A stretch of 64,000 nucleotides of DNA from Dietzia psychralcaliphila (GCF_003096095.1 NZ_CP015453.1:682001-746000); one strand, 5' to 3'; counted from the first letter of the stretch, positions 1 to 9,370 are shown. Numbers and translations: made by a program. The notes: generated by a model from the letters alone, not told the origin.

Positions 1-938
1 GACTGCTTCCCCAGTTCGACGTGGTCGGTGAGCATGTACACGGCGACGAGTCGCTGGTGGTCCCATGCCCGGTCGAGTAGCCCGTCGAGCAGTCGCTCGT
101 CCCGGGGTCCGCGGTACCGCGCGAACACCTCGTCGACGAACCGCGGCCCGTACTCGAACAGTTCCGCGAAGTCGATCGCGGGATCGCCGAGACACATGTC
201 GGCGAAGTCGATCACTCCGAGTCGGCCGGGCGTCACCGGGGACATTCCGGGAGCGCGGGAGCGGCCCGGCTCCCAGAACAGGTGGGCGGAGTAGACGTCA
301 CCGTGCAGGAACACCGGGGTCACAGGCGCATCGAGCAGCTCGTCCAGCCCGTCGAGGATCAGGTGTACCTCCCTCATCTCGTCGGCGGTGAGCCGCGACG
401 GCAACTCCTTGGTGGCGATCTCGCGGAGGTGGTGGCGGTCCTCGTGCGGCCACGCCGGAGGCAGTCGATCCAGCGGTGGCCTCGAGGTGTCCTGCCGGTG
501 CAACTCGGTGAGCAGTCCGCCGAGCCGATCGGTGATCGTCGTGACATCGGCGCGGGGGAGAGCCCCGAGCACCCCGGGTGTCAGTCGGTCGCCCCGGATG
601 GTGGGGTAGCCCCCGAACACCGGGACGCCGCGGGCGGCGGAGATGTGCTCCCTGTGCGAGTAACGCGGAACCGTGACCTCGACGAGCGGGGCCACCAGAT
701 CCAGGGCGGCGACCTCCGTCTCGAGCAGGGGCGCGTACTCACCGTCGGGGAAGCGGAACACCAGGTCGGTGTGGCCCCGCGCGTCAGGGCCGGAGCAGCC
801 ACCCAGCAGGAGCACGACGTGGTCCCAGCCCTCCGTGACGCGCCGGGCGGTGCGCCAGCTCAGCTCCGGGTAGTGGAGTCGGAGCAGGTCGAGTTCGGAC
901 TGGTCCGTAGGTCCGGGCACGGTCGCGTCGTCCCGCAT
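1..938 (-). CDS. Aminoglycoside phosphotransferase-like kinase (3' end outside window)
   Basis: This frame is open from an ATG at 938 to the window edge, so the C-terminus is missing. The protein has the APH/choline-kinase fold signatures: a catalytic loop HGDVYSAHLF near residue 225 and a metal-binding IDFADMCLGDP about 25 residues later. The catalytic-loop position that is Asn in classical kinases is His here, which I recall as common in the actinobacterial HGDLYARHLL-type subfamily. The substrate is unknown; such kinases are often found beside acyl-CoA dehydrogenase genes. It is read in the same direction as kstR and lies 91 bp downstream of it, so it may be co-transcribed. An antibiotic-resistance role is not suggested by anything in the sequence. 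Confidence 0.8.
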   Translation of the reverse strand, partial: MRDDATVPGPTDQSELDLLRLHYPELSWRTARRVTEGWDHVVLLLGGCSGPDARGHTDLVFRFPDGEYAPLLETEVAALDLVAPLVEVTVPRYSHREHISAARGVPVFGGYPTIRGDRLTPGVLGALPRADVTTITDRLGGLLTELHRQDTSRPPLDRLPPAWPHEDRHHLREIATKELPSRLTADEMREVHLILDGLDELLDAPVTPVFLHGDVYSAHLFWEPGRSRAPGMSPVTPGRLGVIDFADMCLGDPAIDFAELFEYGPRFVDEVFARYRGPRDERLLDGLLDRAWDHQRLVAVYMLTDHVELGKQ

Positions 939-1029
939 GGCCCCATGGTCGCACGGGATGCGGGCACCGATCCTGCTATCTCCGGACGCCGCCCGCGCCC
1001 ACTCCGGACGCCGGCCGCGCTGTCGCAGC

Positions 1030-1755
1030 TCAGGCCTCGGGCTCGGCTGCCGCCGCCGCGTTCCCCTCGGTATCCCCGTTGCTCTTGCCGATGGCGGTGT
1101 GCAGGCGCGCCCGGCGGGGGGAGTCGTCGGTGCCCAGCAGGAGGTCGATGGTCAGACCCAGCCGACTGTTGACGTCGGCGGCCGACGACCGCCTGGTGAG
1201 CCAGGCGACGAGGTTCGACATCCACACGTCCGAGACGACGCGGGCGATCGAGAGCTGGACCTCGTCCGGCTCCCCCTCAGCCATGGCGCGCGCGATGATC
1301 CGGTCCATGTGGAAGCCCACCTCCTCGACCTCGTTGGCCACGGAGGCGTCGGCGAACATGAACGCGCGGGTCATGGCCTCGGTGAGGTTGGGGTCGCGCT
1401 GCATCGACTTGGTGATCATGTCCACCACGACCTTCATGCGCTCCTGTGCGGTGTCCCCGGGCGGGGCCGAGCGCTCGGTCCGCTGGTCCAGGCGGCGGAA
1501 CTCGCGGGCCAGAGCCGAGACCAACAGGTGGACCTTGGAGGGGAAGTAGCGGTAGAGCGTGCCCACCGCGACCTCGGCCTTCTCGGCCACGGCACGCATC
1601 TGTACCGCCTCGTACCCGCCCTTGGCGGCCAGGGCCAGCGTGGCGTCGAGGATGCGGCGACGGCGCTCCCGCTGCGACGAGGTACTGGGTTCGTCACCGC
1701 GGGTCGCTGAGTCGGACGCGGCAGGACCGGAACCGGTCTCGGTCGACTTTGTCAT
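1030..1755 (-). CDS. kstR: KstR, TetR-family repressor of steroid catabolism
   Basis: This 241-residue TetR regulator carries an N-terminal helix-turn-helix (QRERRRRILDATLALAAKGG, then VAVGTLYRYFPSKVHLL) nearly identical to mycobacterial KstR. KstR represses the upper cholesterol pathway and is released by steroid CoA thioesters such as 3-oxocholestenoyl-CoA. The N-terminal tail of about 25 residues is longer than in M. tuberculosis. The ATG at 1755 has a strong AGGAGG 8-9 bp upstream. It is divergent from fadE34, the same arrangement as Rv3574-Rv3573c, with a palindromic KstR box in between, so autoregulation is expected. Confidence 0.95.
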   Translation of the reverse strand: MTKSTETGSGPAASDSATRGDEPSTSSQRERRRRILDATLALAAKGGYEAVQMRAVAEKAEVAVGTLYRYFPSKVHLLVSALAREFRRLDQRTERSAPPGDTAQERMKVVVDMITKSMQRDPNLTEAMTRAFMFADASVANEVEEVGFHMDRIIARAMAEGEPDEVQLSIARVVSDVWMSNLVAWLTRRSSAADVNSRLGLTIDLLLGTDDSPRRARLHTAIGKSNGDTEGNAAAAAEPEA

Positions 1756-1841
1756 GAGGCGAGCCTCCTGGGCTGGCGAGCGGCCGACGGGGGCCGGGTT
1801 CGGTGTTCACGTCCTGCTGGTGCATTCTAGAACACGGTTGT

Positions 1842-1855
1842 TAGAACACGTTCTA
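1842..1855. promoter_or_regulatory. KstR operator between kstR and fadE34
   Basis: The palindrome TAGAACACGTTCTA matches the KstR consensus TNNAACNNGTTNNA exactly. A second, degenerate half-site (TAGAAC) lies just upstream at 1828-1833. The box sits in the 166-bp divergent spacer, so it should control both kstR and the fadE34 operon. Confidence 0.92.
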
Positions 1856-1921
1856 CTATGGGGGAGTGCGCCGGTCCGCGAATCCGCGCCGGTTCGAACC
1901 CCGTCTCGACGAGGAGCCACC

Positions 1922-4108
1922 GTGAGCATCGCCACCACCCCGGATCAGACCGAGATCCAGAACTCGATCAAGTCCTGGGCGAAGTCAGTCGATCCCGTGG
2001 ACACAGTACGCGCCCAGGAGACTGACCCGGACGCCTGGAAGGCGCTTTGGCCCCAGTTGGCCGAGCTGGGGCTCTTCGGCGTCGCCGTCGCCGAGGAGCA
2101 CGGCGGGGCCGGAGCCGAGATCGTCGACCTGGCCTGCATGCTCGAGGAGGCCACCGCCCGGATGGCCCCGGGCCCGGTCCTGTCGACCGCGCTCGCCGGT
2201 GTCCTGGTCTCGCGTGCCGGGGGTGCCGTGGCCTCCGCGCTGGGCGAGACCATCGCCGAGGGCGGGCTGCCCGTGGGCGTCTGCCTGGGATACGGGGTCG
2301 CCACCCTGGACGGCTCGGGCGGTGCGGGGTCGATCACGGTGACCGGCGACCCGGGCGTGGCCTACGGCGGCACCACCGAGGGCGGGATCCTCCTGCCCGT
2401 GGAGTCAGCCGGCCAGGTCCGCTGGGCCCTGCTCGAGGGCGGCACCGAGGGCCTCACGGTGACCCCCGCCACCCCCTACGACCTGTCGGCCTCCATCGGT
2501 CACGTGGCCCTGGACGGGGTGAGCATCCCGGCCGACCGGATCCTCGACGGCATCACGACCGACGACGTCCGGCAGCTCTTCGTGACCCTCGCCGCCGCCG
2601 AGGCCGCCGGGGTCGCCGGTTACACGCTCGCCACGGCCGTGGAGTACGCCAAGATCCGCGAGCAGTTCGGTCGCACCATCGGCTCGTTCCAGTCCATCAA
2701 GCACCTGGCGGCCGACATGCTCTGCCGCACCGAGCAGGTCCGCGCCCTGGCCTGGGACGCCGCGGTCGCCGCCGAGGACCTCGGGACAGACTCCTCCGAA
2801 CTCCCCGTGGCGGCTGCCGTCGCCGGAGCCCTGGCCTTCGACAACGCCGTCACCAACTCCCAGGACTGCATCCAGATCCTGGGCGGCATCGGCTTCACCT
2901 TCGAGCACGACGCGCATTTCTACATGCGCCGTGCGGGCGCGCTGCGGCAGGCGGTCGGCGGGGCCGCACGCTGGCGCCGGTCGTTGGCCGAGCTGACACT
3001 CGCCGGGACGCGTCGGCATCTCGAGATCGACCTGACGGAGATCGACGGGCTCGACGCCAGGCGCGAGGAGATCAGGGCCCTGGTCGCCCGGGTGGCCGCC
3101 GTGGACGGCGCCGAGCGCAAGCAGGCCCTGGCCGACACGGGCCTGTTCATGCCCCACCTTCCCGAGCCGTGGGGGCTGGGCGCCTCGCCCGCCGAGCAGC
3201 TCCTGATCGACGAGGAGCTCGAGGCCGCGGGCGTGAGCCGCCACAACATCACCATCGGCGGCTGGGCCGTGCCGACCATCCTGCAGGCCGCGCCCGAGCA
3301 CTCCGATCTGTTGGTGCGCGGCACCATGGCCGGCGAGATCAAGTGGTGTCAGCTGTTCTCGGAGCCCGGCGCCGGCTCCGATCTCGCGGCGCTGCGAGCG
3401 ACCGCGGAGAAGGTCGACGGCGGCTGGAAGATCAACGGCCAGAAGGTGTGGACCTCGCTGGCCCGCGAGGCCGACTGGGCCATGTGTCTCGCACGCACCG
3501 ATCCCAGTGCCCCCAAGCACAAGGGCATCACCTACTTCCTCGTGGACATGAAGTCCGAGGGGATCCGGACCCGGCCGCTGCGCGAGATCACCGGTGAGGC
3601 GCTGTTCAACGAGGTCTACCTCGAGGACCTGTTCGTCCCCGACGAGTTCCAGGTCGGTCAGGTGAACGACGGCTGGAAGATCGCCCGCACCACTCTGGCC
3701 AACGAGCGCGTGGCCATGGGCGGCGGCTCCTCGCTCGGTGATGCCGCCGAGGAGATCGTCGGCTTGATCCGCGCGGCCGGTGCGGAGGACGACGCCCTGG
3801 TCCTGGACGAACTCGGCAAGCACGTCGCCGACGGCGTCGTGGGGAACCTGCTCGACCTGCGCACCGCCCTGCGCACCCTCGCCGGTTCCGGCCCGGGCGC
3901 GGAGTCGTCCGTCCGCAAGATCGTGGGCGTGCGCCACCGCCAGGACATCGCCGAGTTCGGACTCGAACTCACCGGCACCGGCGGGGTCGAGTTCACCGAG
4001 CAGGGACGCAAGTTCCTCATGGTCCGCTGCCTGTCCATCGCCGGCGGCACCGAGCAGGTCCTGCTCAACGTGGTCGGGGAACGCATCCTCGGCCTCCCCC
4101 GCGACTGA
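1922..4108 (+). CDS. fadE34: FadE34 (ChsE3), two-domain steroid acyl-CoA dehydrogenase
   Basis: This 728-residue protein contains two acyl-CoA dehydrogenase (ACAD) units in tandem, as in M. tuberculosis FadE34 (Rv3573c). The N-terminal unit (about 1-360) ends with the family motif ILGGIGFTFEHDAHFYMRRA. The C-terminal unit (about 365-728) has the FAD/substrate motif [22 protein letters not shown] and the terminal TEQVLLNVVGERILGLPRD. In the family this enzyme makes the alpha,beta double bond in a steroid with a five-carbon (C24) side-chain CoA ester. I chose the GTG at 1922 because GAGGAG precedes it and the family alignment begins there; the frame itself is open much further upstream. It heads an operon running to ltp2. 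Confidence 0.93.
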   Translation: MSIATTPDQTEIQNSIKSWAKSVDPVDTVRAQETDPDAWKALWPQLAELGLFGVAVAEEHGGAGAEIVDLACMLEEATARMAPGPVLSTALAGVLVSRAGGAVASALGETIAEGGLPVGVCLGYGVATLDGSGGAGSITVTGDPGVAYGGTTEGGILLPVESAGQVRWALLEGGTEGLTVTPATPYDLSASIGHVALDGVSIPADRILDGITTDDVRQLFVTLAAAEAAGVAGYTLATAVEYAKIREQFGRTIGSFQSIKHLAADMLCRTEQVRALAWDAAVAAEDLGTDSSELPVAAAVAGALAFDNAVTNSQDCIQILGGIGFTFEHDAHFYMRRAGALRQAVGGAARWRRSLAELTLAGTRRHLEIDLTEIDGLDARREEIRALVARVAAVDGAERKQALADTGLFMPHLPEPWGLGASPAEQLLIDEELEAAGVSRHNITIGGWAVPTILQAAPEHSDLLVRGTMAGEIKWCQLFSEPGAGSDLAALRATAEKVDGGWKINGQKVWTSLAREADWAMCLARTDPSAPKHKGITYFLVDMKSEGIRTRPLREITGEALFNEVYLEDLFVPDEFQVGQVNDGWKIARTTLANERVAMGGGSSLGDAAEEIVGLIRAAGAEDDALVLDELGKHVADGVVGNLLDLRTALRTLAGSGPGAESSVRKIVGVRHRQDIAEFGLELTGTGGVEFTEQGRKFLMVRCLSIAGGTEQVLLNVVGERILGLPRD

Positions 4109-4140
4109 CCGGCGCGAGCCCGAACACTCCCGCCCCCTTC

Positions 4141-4170
4141 CCGCACACCCCCTAACCGCACACCCCCGGA
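4141..4170 (+). repeat. 15-bp tandem duplication upstream of the chsE fusion
   Basis: Two adjacent 15-bp units, CCGCACACCCCCTAA and CCGCACACCCCCGGA, lie in the 83-bp gap between fadE34 and the next gene, 22 bp before the GTG start. They are one of many short tandem duplications at gene edges in this window. Confidence 0.7.
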
Positions 4171-4191
4171 CCCGAACAGGACTGATCCCCA

Positions 4192-6552
4192 GTGGACTTC
4201 ACCCGCACCGAGACCCAGGCCGCCGTCGCCGAGGCCGTGGCCGGGGCACTCACCACGGCCGCCCCGGCCGATGAGCTGCTCACCGCACTGCCCAGCCGCG
4301 GTGTCGCCGACGCCGGATACGACGAGCGGCTGTGGTCCGCGTTCGCCGGGTCGGGGCTGCTCTCACTGGGCCTGCCCGCCGCGCTCGGCGGCGACGACCT
4401 CACCGTGGCCGACATCGCCGTGGTCCTCGAGGAGGTGGGCCGGTCCGGCGTGGTGATCCCCGCACTGGAGACCCTGGGCTTCGGCGTCCTGCCGATCGTC
4501 GCCCTCGGGACCGACGAGCAGCAGAAGGCTCTCCTCGAGGGCATCGAGGACGGCCGCATCCTCACCGCCGCCCTCGCCGAGCCGGGGAACCCGCTGCCGC
4601 TCGAGCCCACGGTGCGTCTGGACGGCGGGACCATCACCGGCACGGTCACCGCGGTCCGTTACGCAGCCCAGGCCCGATCGGTCCTGGTGCCGGTGTCAAC
4701 GGCTGACGGGGCCCTCGGCGTCGTCGTCGTCGCCCCCGACGCCCCCGGGGTCACCCTGACCCCGACCCTCGGGTCGCTCGGCGTCCCCGAGTACGCGATG
4801 CGGTTCGAGGCGACGCCGGTCGACGACGACGAGGTACTCCGCGGCTCGGGTGACGGATCGGTCCTCGACGAGTTCCGTCGCCTCGTCCTGTCGGCGTGCA
4901 TCGCCCACGGCGACGGCCTGGTCTCCGGCGCGCTGGACATGACCGCCGACTACCTCAAGGAGCGGGTGCAGTTCGGCAAGCCCCTCGGGGCGTTCCAGGC
5001 GGTCCAGCAGGAGCTGGCCGACGTCTACATCGTCTCGCGCACGCTGCACGTGATCTCGCAGTCGGTGACCTGGCGGATCTCGGAGGGTCTCACCGGCCCG
5101 GCGGACCGCTACGAGACCGACCCCACGATCGGCGCGTACTGGTTGGCCGCCGAGGGGCCGCGCGCGGTGCAGATCCTGCACCACCTGCACGGCGGGGTCG
5201 GAGTCGACATCACCTACCCGATGTTCAGGTACTCCTCGGCCGTGAAGGACCTGGCCCGCTTCGTCGGCGGTGCTCAGCTCCACCTGGACACCCTGGGCGC
5301 GGCGGTCGCGGCGGACCCGATCGACCACGTCGCCGCCACGGACGTGCACGCCCACGCCGACGCGGGCGCGGCCCCGGACGGCACGTTCATCGACCTCACC
5401 CCCGACCAACGGGCGCTGCAGGCCGAGCTCCGCGAGTACTTCTCCACGCTCATCTCGCCCGAGGAGGCGGCGGACATCGCCACCACCCGCCACGGTGACA
5501 CCTACGCGGAGATCATCACGCGCATGGGCCGCGACGGCTGGCTGGGCGTGGGCTGGCCCACGGAGTACGGCGGCAAGGGCTTCGGCCACATCGAGCAGTT
5601 GCTCTTCACCAACGAGGCCACCCGCGCCGACGTGCCGTTGCCGTCGGTCACACTGCAGACGGTGGGGCCGACCCTGCAGAACTACGGCTCCGAGATGCAG
5701 AAGGAGAAGTTCCTCCCCGGCATCCTCGACGGCACCCTCCACTTCGCGATCGGCTACTCCGAGCCCGACGCCGGCACCGACCTCGCCGCGCTGCGGACCA
5801 CGGCCAAGCGCGACGAGGCCACCGGTGACTGGATCATCAACGGTCAGAAGATGTGGACCACCGGCGGCCACCACGCCGACTACATCTGGCTGGCCGCGCG
5901 GACCGGTACCCCGGACTCCCGCCACCGCGGGCTGACGATCTTCATCGTCGACACCTCCGACCCCGGCTTCTCGTTCACCCCGATCATCACCTGCGACGGC
6001 GCCCACCACGTCAACGCCACCTACTACTCGGACGTGCGGGTCCCGGCGGACATGGTCGTGGGTGAGGTCGACGGCGGGTGGAAGATGCTCACCACCCAGC
6101 TCAACCACGAGCGGGTGATGCTGGCCCCGTCCGGTCGACCGGGCGGTTACTACGACGGGCTGGCCGACTGGGCCCGGGGCACCGGCGCCGACGGGCTCCG
6201 CCACCTGGACCGACCCGAGGTGCGGCGCGGGCTCGCCGAGATCTTCGCGTTCGTCCGACTCAACGAACTGCTCAACTGGCAGGTCTCCTCCGCGGGGGAG
6301 AACCCGTCGATGGGTGACTCGGCGGCGTCCAAGGTGTTCTCCACCGAGAAGATCCAGCATGTCGGCCGGATCATCGAGGAGCTGCTCGGTCGCTTCGGCG
6401 ACCCCACCGACCCCGACACCGCGAAGCTGCAGCGCTGGTTCGACATGATGAACAAGCGCAACGTCGTGATCACCTTCGGCGGCGGCGTCAACGAGGTCAT
6501 GCGCGAACTCGTCTGCATGGGCGGCCTCGGCATGCCCCGCACGGCCCGCTAG
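4192..6552 (+). CDS. ChsE1-ChsE2 (FadE28-FadE29) fusion acyl-CoA dehydrogenase
   Basis: This 786-residue protein joins two ACAD subunits that are separate genes in M. tuberculosis. Residues 1 to about 370 match FadE28/ChsE1 (ERVQFGKPLGAFQAVQQELA, then HHLHGGVGVDITYPMFRY). Residues about 399-786 match FadE29/ChsE2 (FIDLTPDQRALQAELREYFS, GYSEPDAGTDLAALRTTA, TFGGGVNEVMRELV). An Ala/Asp/His-rich linker of about 28 residues joins them. The separate subunits form an alpha2beta2 enzyme that dehydrogenates the three-carbon (C22) steroid side-chain CoA ester, with the FAD site at the subunit interface. The GTG start is followed by the same MDF beginning as FadE28. It lies between fadE34 and chsH2 on one strand, so it is expected to be KstR-controlled. 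Confidence 0.9.
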   Translation: MDFTRTETQAAVAEAVAGALTTAAPADELLTALPSRGVADAGYDERLWSAFAGSGLLSLGLPAALGGDDLTVADIAVVLEEVGRSGVVIPALETLGFGVLPIVALGTDEQQKALLEGIEDGRILTAALAEPGNPLPLEPTVRLDGGTITGTVTAVRYAAQARSVLVPVSTADGALGVVVVAPDAPGVTLTPTLGSLGVPEYAMRFEATPVDDDEVLRGSGDGSVLDEFRRLVLSACIAHGDGLVSGALDMTADYLKERVQFGKPLGAFQAVQQELADVYIVSRTLHVISQSVTWRISEGLTGPADRYETDPTIGAYWLAAEGPRAVQILHHLHGGVGVDITYPMFRYSSAVKDLARFVGGAQLHLDTLGAAVAADPIDHVAATDVHAHADAGAAPDGTFIDLTPDQRALQAELREYFSTLISPEEAADIATTRHGDTYAEIITRMGRDGWLGVGWPTEYGGKGFGHIEQLLFTNEATRADVPLPSVTLQTVGPTLQNYGSEMQKEKFLPGILDGTLHFAIGYSEPDAGTDLAALRTTAKRDEATGDWIINGQKMWTTGGHHADYIWLAARTGTPDSRHRGLTIFIVDTSDPGFSFTPIITCDGAHHVNATYYSDVRVPADMVVGEVDGGWKMLTTQLNHERVMLAPSGRPGGYYDGLADWARGTGADGLRHLDRPEVRRGLAEIFAFVRLNELLNWQVSSAGENPSMGDSAASKVFSTEKIQHVGRIIEELLGRFGDPTDPDTAKLQRWFDMMNKRNVVITFGGGVNEVMRELVCMGGLGMPRTAR

Positions 6553-6592
6553 ACCCGGCCCGCTGAACCCCCACGAACGAAGTGAGGCACAC

Positions 6593-7702
6593 ATGAGTGA
6601 CGACACAGTCGACGACACCGCGACCGACGAGCGCGCCGGTCGCATCCTCGCCGCCGCCGACGAGGTCAGGGCCGCCGGCGGCAGCGCCCGCCGCGCGGGC
6701 CGCGACCCCGTCAACCTCCCCATGATCCGCAACTGGACCGAGGCGATCGGCGACGCCAACCCGATCTACTCCTCCGAGGATGCGGCCCGCGCCGCCGGCC
6801 ACGGTGGCCCGGTGGCCCCGCCGGCCATGGCGCAGGTCTGGACCATGCGCGGACTCGGCAAGACCCGTGAGGGCGACGACCCGTTGGGCCGCATGACCGA
6901 CATCCTGGACGCCGAGGGGTTCACCTCGGTCGTCGCGACCAACTGCGACTCGACCTATCACCGCTACACGCGACCGGGCGAGGAGATCACCATCGAATCG
7001 GTCCTCACCGACGTCGTGGGACCCAAGACCACGGGCCTGGGGGAGGGCTGGTTCTTCACCACCCGCAACTACTGGCGGGTGGGCGACGAGGTCGTGGCGG
7101 AGATGGACTTCCGCATCCTCAAGTTCCGGCCCGCCGCGAAGACCACCGAACCCGCGCCCGGTGACACTCCCGCCGAGCGGATCGTGGCCAGCTCCGGCTC
7201 GGCCACCGACGACCTGGTGGTGGGTAAGGTACTGCGCCCGTCGGTCTCGCACGACACCCGCTTCTTCTGGGACGGCGTGCGCGCCCACGAGCTGCGCATC
7301 CAGACACTGGAGGACGGGTCGCCGCAGCACCCGCCCGTACCCGCCCTGTGGAAGGACAAGACCGAGCAGACCGACTACACGGTGTCCTCGGGCCGCGGCA
7401 CCGTGTTCAGCTTCGTCACCCACCACGCCCCGCGCGTGCCGGGCCGCACCCGGTTCCCGTTCGTCATCGCACTGGTGGAGCTGGACGAAGGAGTGCGCAT
7501 GCTCGGCGAGCTGCGTGACGTCGACCCCGGCGAGGTCCGGATCGGCATGGAGGTGGAGGTCGAATTCCTCGACATGCCCGGTGGCCCCGGTGAGGATGCC
7601 GCGTTCGGCACCGAGCCGTGGACGCTGTACGCGTGGCGTCCCGCGGGGACTCCACCGGTGACGCGTCAGATGTCCGAGGTCCGGGAAGGGGCCGTCAAGT
7701 GA
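6593..7702 (+). CDS. chsH2: ChsH2, MaoC-like hydratase subunit with C-terminal DUF35
   Basis: This 369-residue protein is the large subunit of the ChsH1-ChsH2 enoyl-CoA hydratase, which hydrates the C22 steroid enoyl-CoA made by ChsE1-ChsE2. The N-terminal half is a MaoC/hot-dog domain (IRNWTEAIGDANPIY, HGGPVAPPAMAQVWTM). The C-terminal part, from about residue 225, is a DUF35/OB-fold region (ALWKDKTEQTDYTVSSGRGT) that in the family binds Ltp2. The ATG at 6593 has GTGAGG upstream. Its stop overlaps the GTG of chsH1 as GTGA, indicating translational coupling. Confidence 0.93.
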   Translation: MSDDTVDDTATDERAGRILAAADEVRAAGGSARRAGRDPVNLPMIRNWTEAIGDANPIYSSEDAARAAGHGGPVAPPAMAQVWTMRGLGKTREGDDPLGRMTDILDAEGFTSVVATNCDSTYHRYTRPGEEITIESVLTDVVGPKTTGLGEGWFFTTRNYWRVGDEVVAEMDFRILKFRPAAKTTEPAPGDTPAERIVASSGSATDDLVVGKVLRPSVSHDTRFFWDGVRAHELRIQTLEDGSPQHPPVPALWKDKTEQTDYTVSSGRGTVFSFVTHHAPRVPGRTRFPFVIALVELDEGVRMLGELRDVDPGEVRIGMEVEVEFLDMPGGPGEDAAFGTEPWTLYAWRPAGTPPVTRQMSEVREGAVK

Positions 7703-8136
7703 GTGAGAACCGCACCGTCTGCCCCGCCGAGCCGCCCGCCGCCCGGGTGGGGGACCGGCTCCCCGAGCTGACCATCGAGGGCACGCCGACCTTCATCGTG
7801 GCCTCGGCCCTGGCGACCCGGGATTTCCAGGACGTCCACCACGACCGCGACCTCGCCCTCGCCAAGGGTTCGAAGGACATCTTCGTCAACATCCTCACCG
7901 ACACCGGCCTGGTGCAGAGGTTCGTCACCGACTGGGCGGGCCAGCGCGCGCGGATCACGTCGATCACGCTCCGCCTCGGCGTGCCCTGGTACGCGTACGA
8001 CTCCCTCACCCTGGCCGGTGAGGTCACCGGGGTCGACGACGACGGGCTGGTCACGATCAAGATCGTCGGCACGGACTCATTGGGTGCGCACGTCACCTCG
8101 ACGGCGACCCTCTACATGAACGGAGACCCGAAGTGA
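7699..8136 (+). CDS. chsH1: ChsH1, MaoC-like hydratase small subunit
   Basis: This 145-residue single hot-dog protein carries the catalytic hydratase motif RDFQDVHHDRDLA (Asp/His dyad) followed by SKDIFVNILTDTGLVQRFV, very close to M. tuberculosis Rv3541c. It is the catalytic partner of ChsH2. The chosen GTG at 7699 overlaps the chsH2 stop by four bases. The N-terminal extension of about 15 residues relative to the mycobacterial protein means a slightly later start cannot be excluded. It overlaps ltp2 in the same GTGA manner. Confidence 0.92.
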   Translation: MSENRTVCPAEPPAARVGDRLPELTIEGTPTFIVASALATRDFQDVHHDRDLALAKGSKDIFVNILTDTGLVQRFVTDWAGQRARITSITLRLGVPWYAYDSLTLAGEVTGVDDDGLVTIKIVGTDSLGAHVTSTATLYMNGDPK

Positions 8137-9320
8137 GCACGCTCACCGCTGATGCACTCTCGAACCGGGCTGCGATCGTCGGCATCGGCGCCACCGATTT
8201 CTCCAAGGACTCGGGCCGCTCCGAGCTGCGTCTGGCCGCGGAGGCCGTGCGCGCGGCCGTGGCCGACGCCGGACTGCAGCCATCGGACGTCGACGGGTTG
8301 GTGTCCTTCACCATGGACACCAACACCGAGATCGCGGTGGCCCGCGCCGCCGGCATCGGTTCGCTCAACTTCTTCTCCCGCATCCACTACGGCGGCGGCG
8401 CCGCGTGCGCCACGGTGCAGCAGGCCGCCATGGCCGTGGCGACCGGGGTCGCCGAGGTCGTGGTCTGTTACCGGGCCTTCAACGAGCGCTCCGGGATGCG
8501 GTTCGGTCAGGTCAACTCCGCGCTGGTGCAGCAGGTCAACTCCTCCGGGACGGACAACGCCTTCTCCTACCCGCACGGGCTCTCGACCCCGGCAGGGTTC
8601 GTGGCCATGGTCGCCCGGCGGTACATGCACGAGTACGGGGCCACGAGCGAGGACTTCGGCCGGGTCGCGGTGGTGGACCGCAAGCACGCCGCGGTCAACC
8701 CCGCTGCGTTCTTCCACGGCAAGCCCATCACGCTGGAGGACCACCAGAACTCGCGCTACATCGCCGAGCCGCTGCACCTGCTCGACTGCTGCCAGGAATC
8801 CGACGGCGGTCAGGCGATCGTGGTGACCACTCCCGAGAGGGCCAGGGACCTGCCGCACCGGCCGGTCTCGATCGCCGCGGCCGCGTCGGGCTCGGGCCCG
8901 GATCAGTACATCATGACCTCCTACTACCGCCCGGAGCTCGCGGGACTGCCGGAGATGGGGATCGTCGGCGACCAGCTGTGGGCGCAGTCCGGCCTGCGTG
9001 CGCAGGACATGGACACGGCGGTGCTCTACGACCACTTCACGCCGTACGTCCTCATGCAGCTCGAGGAGTTGGGATTCTGCGGTCGAGGCGAGGCCAAGGA
9101 CTTCGTCCGGGAGCCGGGCGCGCTCGAGGTGGGCGGGAGACTACCGCTCAACACCCACGGCGGGCAGCTCGGTGAGGCCTACATCCACGGGATGAACGGT
9201 ATCGCCGAGGGGGTGCGTCAGCTGCGCGGAGACTCGGTGAACCAGGTGCCGGGAGCCGAGACGCTCGTGGTGACCGCGGGTACCGGGGTCCCGACATCGG
9301 GTCTGGTGCTCACCGTCTGA
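8133..9320 (+). CDS. ltp2: Ltp2, steroid side-chain retro-aldolase (thiolase fold)
   Basis: This 395-residue thiolase-superfamily protein matches Ltp2 (Rv3540c). With the DUF35 domain of ChsH2 it cleaves the 17-hydroxy C22 CoA ester by retro-aldol reaction, giving androstenedione-type steroid and propionyl-CoA. The N-terminus (RAAIVGIGATDFSKDSG) and the conserved FNERSGMRFGQ and LPLNTHGGQLGEAYIHG segments are characteristic. Lipid-transfer-type thiolases lack the standard acyl-forming Cys arrangement. The GTG overlaps the chsH1 stop. It is the last gene of the operon and is followed by a hairpin. Confidence 0.92.
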   Translation: MSTLTADALSNRAAIVGIGATDFSKDSGRSELRLAAEAVRAAVADAGLQPSDVDGLVSFTMDTNTEIAVARAAGIGSLNFFSRIHYGGGAACATVQQAAMAVATGVAEVVVCYRAFNERSGMRFGQVNSALVQQVNSSGTDNAFSYPHGLSTPAGFVAMVARRYMHEYGATSEDFGRVAVVDRKHAAVNPAAFFHGKPITLEDHQNSRYIAEPLHLLDCCQESDGGQAIVVTTPERARDLPHRPVSIAAAASGSGPDQYIMTSYYRPELAGLPEMGIVGDQLWAQSGLRAQDMDTAVLYDHFTPYVLMQLEELGFCGRGEAKDFVREPGALEVGGRLPLNTHGGQLGEAYIHGMNGIAEGVRQLRGDSVNQVPGAETLVVTAGTGVPTSGLVLTV

Positions 9321-9370
9321 GCTGACCGAATCGCCTGAACAGCCTGGTGTCTGGCCAATGACACCGTCGG

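Noticed and set aside
1559-1921. Upstream extension of the fadE34 frame to 849 residues
   Set aside because: The extra 121 residues cross the KstR box and overlap kstR. Family similarity and the ribosome site put the start at 1922.
4696-6759. A 687-codon minus-strand frame opposite the chsE fusion
   Set aside because: It is typical high-GC antisense openness. The plus strand encodes recognisable ACAD domains throughout and the minus product has no known motif.
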